NCBI RefSeq assembly: GCF_050875635.1
Contig: NZ_JBPAOH010000027.1
Span: 1 to 64,000, forward strand
Reading direction: 5' to 3'
DNA from: Hassallia sp050875635
Lineage (GTDB): Bacteria; Cyanobacteriota; Cyanobacteriia; Cyanobacteriales; Nostocaceae
DNA: 64,000 nucleotides
The notes beneath the pieces were generated by a model. It made no database searches. It worked only from the letters and a program-made list of their open reading frames with translations, and had not been told where the DNA came from. The first letter of the stretch is position 1, and every line of letters starts with the position of its first letter. This document shows positions 27,026 to 33,429 of the stretch, piece after piece. Both the position numbers and the translations under genes were made by a program.

Positions 27026-28399
27026 ATGCGGACTCAATGGGTTGCTAAACGCCAGGGACAAGATAATGTTACGCAAATCCACTACGCACGCCAGGGTGTT
27101 ATCACTGAAGAAATGGATTATGTAGCCCGACGGGAAAACCTTCCCGTTGAGCTAATTAGAGACGAAGTAGCGCGGGGACGAATGATTATTCCCGCGAATA
27201 TTAATCACACTAACTTAGAGCCGATGGCGATCGGTATTGCCTCTAAGTGTAAGGTAAATGCTAATATCGGTGCTTCTCCCAACTCTTCCAACATTCAGGA
27301 AGAAGTAGATAAGCTAAAACTGGCGGTCAAATACGGTGCTGATACCGTTATGGACTTGTCCAATGGCGGGGGGAATTTAGATGAAATTCGCACCGCTATC
27401 ATCAATGCCTCACCAGTGCCAATTGGTACAGTACCCTTATACCAAGCACTAGAAAGCATCCACGGCAATATCGAAAAGCTGACACCAGATGATTTTCTTC
27501 ATATTATCGAGAAACATGCCCAACAGGGTGTCGATTATATGACTATCCACGCGGGGATTTTGATTGAATACTTGCCCTTAGTGAAAAACCGCATCACTGG
27601 CATTGTCTCTCGCGGCGGCGGTATTATGGCACGGTGGATGTTGCATCATCACAAACAAAACCCGCTTTACACCCATTTCCGTGACATCATTGAGATTTTC
27701 AAAAAATACGATGTTTCTTTTAGCTTGGGTGATTCCCTGCGCCCAGGCTGCATCCATGATGGCTCAGACGATGCTCAATTGTCTGAACTCAAGACGCTGG
27801 GACAATTGACTCGCAAAGCGTGGGAACATAATGTTCAGGTGATGGTAGAAGGTCCCGGACACGTCCCGATGGATCAAATTGAATTTAACGTCAAAAAGCA
27901 GATGGAAGAGTGTTCTGAAGCACCTTTCTACGTGCTGGGACCTTTGGTGACAGATATTGCTCCGGGTTATGACCATATTACTTCAGCGATCGGTGCTGCG
28001 ATGGCTGGTTGGTATGGTACAGCGATGCTTTGTTACGTAACCCCGAAAGAACATTTAGGACTGCCGAATGCCGAAGATGTACGTAACGGGTTGATTGCTT
28101 ACAAGATTGCTGCTCACGCAGCAGATATTGCCAGACGTCGCCCAGGTGCGAGAGACAGAGACGATGAACTCTCCCACGCTCGTTATAACTTCGACTGGAA
28201 CCGTCAGTTTGAATTATCACTCGACCCGGAAAGAGCGAAGGAATATCATGACGAAACTTTACCAGCAGATATTTACAAAACTGCTGAGTTTTGCTCGATG
28301 TGCGGTCCAAAGTTCTGTCCGATGCAAACTAAAGTTGATGCTGATGCGTTGACGGAGTTGGAGAAGTTCTTGGCAAAAGAGCCGGTAACGCAGGGGTAG
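27026..28399 (+). CDS. thiC: Phosphomethylpyrimidine synthase ThiC
   Basis: The 457-residue radical-SAM enzyme converts aminoimidazole ribotide to the HMP-phosphate pyrimidine of thiamine. The C-terminal CSMCGPKFC cluster motif (Cys423, 426, 431) binds the [4Fe-4S] centre. Internal family blocks include ANINHTNLEPMAIG, GADTVMDLSNGGGNL, SLGDSLRPGC and VEGPGHVPMDQI. Length is that of the short cyanobacterial/plant-like form without the N-terminal extension of proteobacterial ThiC. Start ATG 27026 follows GAGGAAT. Expression should be repressed by TPP through the upstream riboswitch. The thiD gene of the same pathway lies about 30 kb away. Confidence 0.98.
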   Translation: MRTQWVAKRQGQDNVTQIHYARQGVITEEMDYVARRENLPVELIRDEVARGRMIIPANINHTNLEPMAIGIASKCKVNANIGASPNSSNIQEEVDKLKLAVKYGADTVMDLSNGGGNLDEIRTAIINASPVPIGTVPLYQALESIHGNIEKLTPDDFLHIIEKHAQQGVDYMTIHAGILIEYLPLVKNRITGIVSRGGGIMARWMLHHHKQNPLYTHFRDIIEIFKKYDVSFSLGDSLRPGCIHDGSDDAQLSELKTLGQLTRKAWEHNVQVMVEGPGHVPMDQIEFNVKKQMEECSEAPFYVLGPLVTDIAPGYDHITSAIGAAMAGWYGTAMLCYVTPKEHLGLPNAEDVRNGLIAYKIAAHAADIARRRPGARDRDDELSHARYNFDWNRQFELSLDPERAKEYHDETLPADIYKTAEFCSMCGPKFCPMQTKVDADALTELEKFLAKEPVTQG

Positions 28400-28422
28400 A
28401 TGCTGTAACTTAATTTCTGGAC

Positions 28423-28458
28423 AAGCCTACCCATTACTACTCATTTTTGGGTAGGTTT
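28423..28458. terminator. Hairpin between thiC and the convergent small gene
   Basis: AAGCCTACCCA (28423-28433) pairs with TGGGTAGGTTT (28448-28458). It overlaps the 3' end of the convergent gene and can serve both transcripts. Confidence 0.5.
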
Positions 28459-28622
28459 GATATAAGTTGGTCAACAAAATCTCTAAGTTGTTCTTGCCAA
28501 TTGGGGACAGTCTTAAGTTTTTCTAGCTGTCCTTTTCGACCTTTAAAGCTTATCGGTTTAGTGTCTAAAGGTTCTTCACCATACGGCAAAGCACCAAGTT
28601 TATGTTTTTTCTGGAAAGGCAT
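28437..28622 (-). CDS. Small basic protein, conserved-looking, unknown function
   Basis: The 61-residue protein reads MPFQKKHKLGALPYGEEPLD, then ISFKGRKGQLEKLKTVPNWQ and a helical C-terminus QLRDFVDQLISN. I have seen small cyanobacterial proteins of this type (KxHKLG opening, P-I-x-F-K-x-x-G-x-x-x-x-L pattern) near mobile DNA; they look like regulators or antitoxins but I know no tested function. It is convergent with thiC and next to a TnpB remnant. Confidence 0.6.
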   Translation of the reverse strand: MPFQKKHKLGALPYGEEPLDTKPISFKGRKGQLEKLKTVPNWQEQLRDFVDQLISNLPKNE

Positions 28623-28668
28623 TGATTTTTACCTTATATATTCGTAGACTAATATATAGCATCAATTA

Positions 28669-28950
28669 AAAGGTCGAGTCAATGCTGTTAGGTTTCAAAA
28701 CTGAGCTAAAGCTATTGCTGATATGGGATTTTACGAGTTTCGTAGGCAGTTAACCTACAAGTGTGAATTGTATGGTTCAAAGTTAGTTGTAATTGACCGT
28801 TGGTTTCCATCTAGCAAGACCTGCTCAAATTGCGGCACTAAAAAAGAAACACTTACCTTGAACGAGCGAGTGTTTGAATGTAATCATTGTAATTTTGTAA
28901 TTGACCGCGATTTAAACGCTGCAATCAATTTGTCCAAAATCGTCAGTTAG
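28669..28950 (+). pseudogene. C-terminal remnant of an IS200/IS605-type TnpB (OrfB)
   Basis: The frame carries the TnpB C-terminus: ADMGFYEFRRQLTYKCELYG, the zinc ribbon CSNCGTKKETL...CNHC and the RuvC-III motif DRDLNAAINL. A stop (TGA 28702-28704) interrupts the frame in front of it, and the whole N-terminal and central part (RuvC-I and II) is missing. TnpB is the RNA-guided nuclease of this IS group; this fragment is inactive. Downstream to about 29010 there is a hairpin-bearing sequence (GAAGCCGACTTCTTC) that fits the right end of such an element. No TnpA is present. Confidence 0.85.
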
Positions 28951-29088
28951 GCGAGGTTAGCCTGTGGACTGGTAGAAGCCGACTTCTTCAGGATGAAGCA
29001 AGGAAGTAAACGAAACCCAAAGTAGATATTTCCAATTATGGGTAGCTTTGGGTAGGTGTTATGTAACGGTTAATAGATAGCAGGCAAT

Positions 29089-29149
29089 AAATAGCCCACA
29101 GGTTGAAACCTGGGGCTATACGAACGAAGCCCACCTACGTGGGCTATTT
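29089..29149. repeat. 61-bp MITE-like element with 11-bp inverted ends
   Basis: AAATAGCCCAC (29089-29099) and GTGGGCTATTT (29139-29149) are exact inverted repeats. The inside contains CCTGGGGCTATAC, which recurs at 52057-52069 in a related, longer copy. Confidence 0.75.
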
Positions 29150-29188
29150 ATCTCAATATAATTTGATACTAAAACATTAATTTTATTA

Positions 29189-29410
29189 TTAAACGGAAAC
29201 TTTTTTGCTAATATAATCGACAGCCTGTTGAACTGTTGTAATTTTTTCAGCAGCTTCATCAGGAATTTCAATATCAAATTCCTCTTCCAAAGCCATAACT
29301 AACTCTACCGCATCTAAAGAATCTGCTCCTAAATCTTGAATAAAGTTGCTGCTGAGGGTTATTGTGTCTGCTTCAACTGATAACTGTTCAGCAATAATAT
29401 TTTTTATTTT
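29189..29410 (-). pseudogene. 3' half of an ACP-fusion gene, cut off by a transposon-like element
   Basis: The sequence encodes an acyl carrier protein lacking its first residues: KIKNIIAEQLSVEAD, then the phosphopantetheine site GADSLDAVELVMALEEEFD and the normal ACP ending. The frame is open upstream into the element to a TTG at 29533, but that part (MCLFTAADTRSRAG) is not ACP-like. The missing first helix (ANIFT-KIK) is found at the end of the gene at 31864-33287, in frame once the element and one 8-bp direct repeat are removed. A short ACP might still be made from the TTG. Otherwise it is the detached C-terminal domain of the 545-residue ancestral protein. Confidence 0.85.
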
Positions 29411-29551
29411 GTAAGGATTCAGGTGACAGGGTATTGACAAAAAAGACAGTCTGGCCCGTCTGTGCTTCCTCAATTTTAGACCTGAATCCTTACCCGCTCT
29501 AGAACGAGTGTCAGCTGCTGTAAATAGGCACAAATCAGAACTGGAAGTTTC

Positions 29552-30436
29552 TTAGCGCATCTTTTGCTCAAGGAACTCTAGAAAGACTTTGACTTTCATT
29601 GGGACATATTTTCGACTGGGGTAAAGTGCGTTAATCGGGACTGGAGCTGATGACCACTGGGGTAAGACGTTTACTATATCCCCACCCTGTAACTCGTGCT
29701 GAAACAGAAATTCCGGCAGCAGCCCAATCCCTACTCCAGCAACGATTGCTTGATAAATGGGGGCACTGTCATTGCTAAGTAGTCGTGGACGAAAGGAGAG
29801 CGTTACTGTTTCCTGCTGTTCATTGTGCAATGTCCAGGTCACTTCGTTCTGATGATGAGCCATACAAAGCAGCGCATGACTGGTCAAATCAGCGATCGCC
29901 CTTGGTTCGCCAGCGGTTTTGAGATAGGTCGCGCTGGCAAAGAGTTTCATACGATCTGTGCTAATCCGCCGCACGATCAGGGTTGAATCGTCCAATTCCC
30001 CAATCCGAATCGCTAGATCGTACCCTTCTTTGACAATATCCTTGTATTCAGTCGTCGCATGGAGAATCACTCGAATATCGGGGTAGGTCAGCAGAAACTC
30101 CGGCAAATTGGGTGCGAGAACAGACTGCACAAACAATACGGTGGCTGTCACTCGCACAGTGCCTTGCGGATGCCCCTGCAAGCTAGCGATCGCATCATTA
30201 CCGTCATGTAACGCATCGAGAATGGGTAAACAGTTTTCGTAATACAGTCGTCCTTCTTCAGTTAAAGAAACCCGCCGCGTCGTGCGATGAAATAATCGGA
30301 CTTTTAGCTGTTGCTCTAGCTCATTGACCTTCAGACTGACGGTAGATTTAGGCAAGTCCAGCGATCGTGCTGCTGCGACAAATCCTCCCAGTTCCGCGAC
30401 TTTGAGAAATATTAAAACAGCGTTCACGTCATCCAT
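29552..30436 (-). CDS. LysR family transcriptional regulator
   Basis: The 294-residue regulator starts at ATG 30436 (MDDVNAVLIFLKVAELGGFV), with a GTG three codons earlier. The N-terminal winged helix (AAARSLDLPKSTVSLKVNELE) and the effector-binding domain are complete and match the AaeR/CrgA-like subgroup (LFHRTTRRVSLTEEG). It is divergent from the oxidoreductase and YciI-like genes, the usual arrangement for a LysR protein and its targets, so it likely binds the 199-bp gap and responds to a small organic or reactive compound. It contains HIP1 sites, showing passage through cyanobacteria. It is cargo of the 29411-31863 element. Confidence 0.9.
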   Translation of the reverse strand: MDDVNAVLIFLKVAELGGFVAAARSLDLPKSTVSLKVNELEQQLKVRLFHRTTRRVSLTEEGRLYYENCLPILDALHDGNDAIASLQGHPQGTVRVTATVLFVQSVLAPNLPEFLLTYPDIRVILHATTEYKDIVKEGYDLAIRIGELDDSTLIVRRISTDRMKLFASATYLKTAGEPRAIADLTSHALLCMAHHQNEVTWTLHNEQQETVTLSFRPRLLSNDSAPIYQAIVAGVGIGLLPEFLFQHELQGGDIVNVLPQWSSAPVPINALYPSRKYVPMKVKVFLEFLEQKMR

Positions 30437-30635
30437 ACCTTGCACTCGCTGCGCTCTTGATTATCAAAACTCCGCTATTGTCCAGCATTATAAACAATCA
30501 ATCCATAAAAACTATCTTTATCTGCATGAATTGATGAATCATACTAGTGATGTCAAACATACAAAGACAGTCCTAATCAAAGCCGCATTTCTTTAATCGG
30601 AAAACCCACTAAGCGTTACATAGGAGCGTTAAAAC

Positions 30636-31259
30636 ATGAAAGTCCTAGTCATAGCAGCCGCCGGCAAGACCGGTAGAGCTGTAGTTGAACAGGCTGTAGC
30701 CGCTGGACACCAGGTCACCGCCTTCGTTCACAAAGCTGACGAATACGAGGTCTCAGACGTTCGCATCATCGAAGGTGACGCTACCGACAGTGCCACGATG
30801 GACGCAGCAGTAGTCGGTCAAGACGCTGTTCTTGACACGATTGGCGGCAAAACGCCTTACAAGGCAACCACGCTCGAATCGAGCGCCGCCAACACAATCA
30901 TCGCTGCCATGCAGCGAAACGGTGTGCGCCGTCTGGTGGTAACTTCCATGCTTGGCGAAGGGGATAGTGAGGCGAATGCCACCCTGTATGAGCGCTTACT
31001 GGTTTCGACCTTTTTGCGCGGCGCGGACAAGGACAAAGCGGCAATGGAGTCTGCTGTCGAGTCGAGCGGTCTGGACTGGGTAATTCTTCGCCCAGCCCTC
31101 CTCACCGACGACCCTGCCAAGGGGAACGTTCGAGTCTTCGATGCCGAAACGGGCGAGAAGGCCCATAAAATTACACGTGCCGACTTGGCTGACTTCATGC
31201 TTGCCCAGCTTTCCAGTAACGAATACCTCCATCAAGCCGTTACTATCGCAAATAGCTAA
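30636..31259 (+). CDS. NAD(P)-binding oxidoreductase, NmrA/atypical SDR type
   Basis: The 207-residue protein has an N-terminal Rossmann motif (VLVIAAAGKTGRAVVEQAVAA), GDATDSATMDAA after the third strand, VVTSMLGEG and DWVILRPALL, typical of NAD(P)H-binding NmrA-like short-chain reductases. The active-site Tyr-x3-Lys of classical SDRs is not evident, so it may be a quinone/flavin reductase or an NAD(P) sensor. The ATG follows TAGGAGCG. It has visibly higher GC and different codon choice than its surroundings, and no HIP1 sites, suggesting transfer. It is probably controlled by the divergent LysR protein and co-transcribed with the next gene. Confidence 0.88.
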   Translation: MKVLVIAAAGKTGRAVVEQAVAAGHQVTAFVHKADEYEVSDVRIIEGDATDSATMDAAVVGQDAVLDTIGGKTPYKATTLESSAANTIIAAMQRNGVRRLVVTSMLGEGDSEANATLYERLLVSTFLRGADKDKAAMESAVESSGLDWVILRPALLTDDPAKGNVRVFDAETGEKAHKITRADLADFMLAQLSSNEYLHQAVTIANS

Positions 31260-31391
31260 GAACTCTTTGGCCACGCTCTCTTTTTGGGGTCAGCAGCGTG
31301 TTTGTTGAGGCTTCGGCGTCTGCTTGACCACGCGGTATGCCTCCTTTCCTGTCCGGTTTTCACAACCAAGCAAGCTAAATAGAGGTGACAT

Positions 31392-31694
31392 ATGCAATAT
31401 CTTGTTATCTTCACACCCAAACAGAAATTCGAGACTGACGGAATGCCCTCTGACTTCCAGGAACGGGAACTCGAAGAGCAGGCGCAAGCGCAAGTCCTTT
31501 ACGCACAGGGAGGTCTCCGTCAAGTGTGGGCGCTGGACACGAAAAATCGCGGCGCAGCCGTTCTCTTTGAAGCGGAGTCACCGGAGCATCTGCAAAAGAT
31601 GATCGACAGCTTTCCGCTGATCAAGGTTGATTACGCTGACTACCAAATCTTGCCGCTCGCGCCGTATCCAGCATTCGCGAAGAAGTCCGTCTAA
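31392..31694 (+). CDS. YciI/muconolactone isomerase-like small protein
   Basis: The 100-residue ferredoxin-like-fold protein reads MQYLVIFTPKQKFETDGMP with ARGG-like QGGLRQVWAL and a repeated beta-strand (AAVLFEAESPEHLQKMIDSF). This is the dimeric alpha/beta-barrel superfamily that includes YciI and muconolactone isomerase. A metabolic clean-up or isomerase role is possible; catalytic residues cannot be assigned. It is 132 nt after the oxidoreductase gene on the same strand, with the same GC-rich composition, as cargo of the transposon-like element. RBS GAGGTG precedes the ATG. Confidence 0.8.
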   Translation: MQYLVIFTPKQKFETDGMPSDFQERELEEQAQAQVLYAQGGLRQVWALDTKNRGAAVLFEAESPEHLQKMIDSFPLIKVDYADYQILPLAPYPAFAKKSV

Positions 31695-31863
31695 TCGCAC
31701 CGCCGGGAGCAATGCGCTCCAGCGAACGGAGGCTGGCGCTCGGGCTTTCTCTGTTTGTCGGCCCTTGTGTCGCCAGTCGCCGTCGCTGTGATGCGGACGG
31801 AGGTTGCTCCTCTCTCAATTTATATCGTCACCTTTGTCAATACCCTGGCAACTGAATCGTTAC

Positions 31864-33287
31864 TTTATTTTTGTAAATATATTTGCTTGCAAATTATAGT
31901 TTATTGAAGGCTCTATTGCTAGATTTTTGGTTTCTGTTTGGGTGATTTGAGAATTGTTAGCTAATTTTTCTTCTCCTTCATCTTCAGATTCGTCTCTAAT
32001 TTTGAAATAGTAATAAAGATTAGCAACCGCTAAATCTGATGCTTGTTCTAAATTCGATGGAACTAAAGTTTTGTAACCAGCGTTAGCAGCTTGTTGATTA
32101 ATATAAAGTTCCGACTGCCGGCGTAGTTGAGAATCGAACAAAAATAATAGCTGGTCGCGCAGAGAGTAGAAATGAGATTTACCTGCTAAATCTTCGTATG
32201 TTAATTGTTCTGGTGGTGCTAAATTTGTATCTTGACTAGTTATCAAATCTGAGTTTTTGAAATCAGCGCTGGTTAAAAGTTTTAATTCTGAAGAAGGAAG
32301 CGATACTCCTTCTCCTATCGGAGAGGCTGCGCCAACGGAGTCACTTCGTGAACGCATCCAATCAATATGATTTTGCCATGAGTTTAATACTTCTAAATCG
32401 TGGTTGTAAATACGGGTAATTTCCGGAAAGAGAAAATCAAGCTCATCGTGGGATTCACAACTATTAATAATACCGACAGCATCTTTACAAACTTTATCCT
32501 GCAACTGAGATATTCGCTCACTTACCGCTGACATTTCATTTTGTACTTGATAAGTTGCAATAATTCCCTGTTCAATTATCCAAGCACATTCGAGTCTTCG
32601 TAGTTGTCCAGCAGCGGAGGTTTCTTCTAACAAATGGGGGTTTGTATAATCTGCCAAAGCTTCAAATAACATTCCCCTCGCACCGTCAATTTCAGCATTT
32701 CTACGACTTGCATCTTGTAATTGCATCGCTGAACGAAAGCGATTTATTGCTTGGATAAATAACCCATACGCTCGAACTAAAACTATACGGTGTTGTTCAA
32801 ATTTGATGTCTTGGGATATCTCCTCAATTATTTGCCTAATTTCTGCTCCTTGGTCTTTTAAGGCTTGCTTGAGGTCAATAAACCCATTTTTGACCTCTAA
32901 CCGCATTTGCTCAACTTCTTTTCTAAGTTTTAGTGTTTGATGCAAGTTTATCGCTGTCAATGCAACACCCGCTACTGTTCCTACACCAATCAAAGCTGTA
33001 GTTCCTTGCAGCACTCCTAAACTAGTTTGTATGCTTTGCAAACCTTTCATCACATCTGCAAAGCCTCGCTGCATTTGGTACGTTTGCACCACACTAGTAA
33101 TAAATTGAGAAGCAGTTAGTAGCGGAGATAGAGGACTATTGCCGACAGTAGCAGCGATCGCATGACCAACAAACTGTCCTGTCACAGCATCTCTAGCCAT
33201 ACCGATTGGTACACCGTTGCTAAAAACTGGAATATATTTGCCAGCTTGAATACCCGCTTCGATTAAAGGAGAAAATTGGAATAGCAT
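31864..33287 (-). pseudogene. 5' part of an ACP-fusion gene: large helical protein, partner of dynamin
   Basis: An open frame of 475 codons starts at ATG 33287 (MLFQFSPLIEAGIQAGKYIP) and is closed by a TAA lying in the element's terminal repeat (31860-31862). Residues 97-121 form an apolar stretch (TALIGVGTVAGVALTAIN) followed by a coiled coil (LKLRKEVEQMRLEVKNGFID); the rest is helical with no known enzyme motif. The end, ANIFTKIK, is the start of ACP helix 1 and continues in frame at 29402. The intact protein would have 545 residues with a phosphopantetheine Ser at about 503. It is divergent from the dynamin gene. The truncated product may still be made. Confidence 0.8.
32305..32360. repeat. 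Palindromic repeat inserted in the ACP-fusion gene
   Basis: TCCTTCTCCTATCGGAGAGG and CACTTCGTGAACGC are typical of dispersed cyanobacterial repeats. In the protein it encodes RSRSDSVGAASPIGEGVS, low-complexity residues in an otherwise helical protein, without breaking the frame. Confidence 0.65.
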
Positions 33288-33429
33288 AGCTGTGGATTGA
33301 TAGAAGTTTTATTGCTTCGAGGCTAACTTGTTTAGAAAAGTGAAAATAACCGTATTTACTCGGTATATTGATAAATTTTGTCTAAACCTGGGAATAATAA
33401 ATTTGAAAAGTCTACGCATCGCATAATTT

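Larger units (their letters stand above)
29411..31863. mobile_element. 2453-bp IS66-like passenger transposon without transposase
   Basis: The left end begins GTAAGGATTCAGGTGACAGG and the right end, read inward, GTAACGATTCAGTTGCCAGG; both continue GTATTGACAAA, so 28 of 31 terminal bases match. The flanks carry the same 8 bp, TTTATTTT (29403-29410 and 31864-31871). GTAA ends with an 8-bp target duplication are known for the IS66 family. Inside are a LysR gene, a divergent oxidoreductase gene and a YciI-like gene, but no transposase. Removal of the element plus one repeat restores a single 546-codon frame joining the two flanking gene halves, which strongly supports the boundaries. It was probably moved in trans. 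Confidence 0.88.

Noticed and set aside
28669..29010. Complete IS605 element
   Set aside because: Only the TnpB C-terminus is present, with a stop in front of it; TnpA, the left end and most of TnpB are missing.
29411..29493. 83-bp inverted-end stretch as an independent insertion in the ACP gene
   Set aside because: Its outer flanks do not match: TTTATTTT is on the left, but the 8 bases after 29493 are CCGCTCTA. The direct repeat is found only at the outer ends 29403 and 31864, so the whole 2453-bp unit is the insertion.
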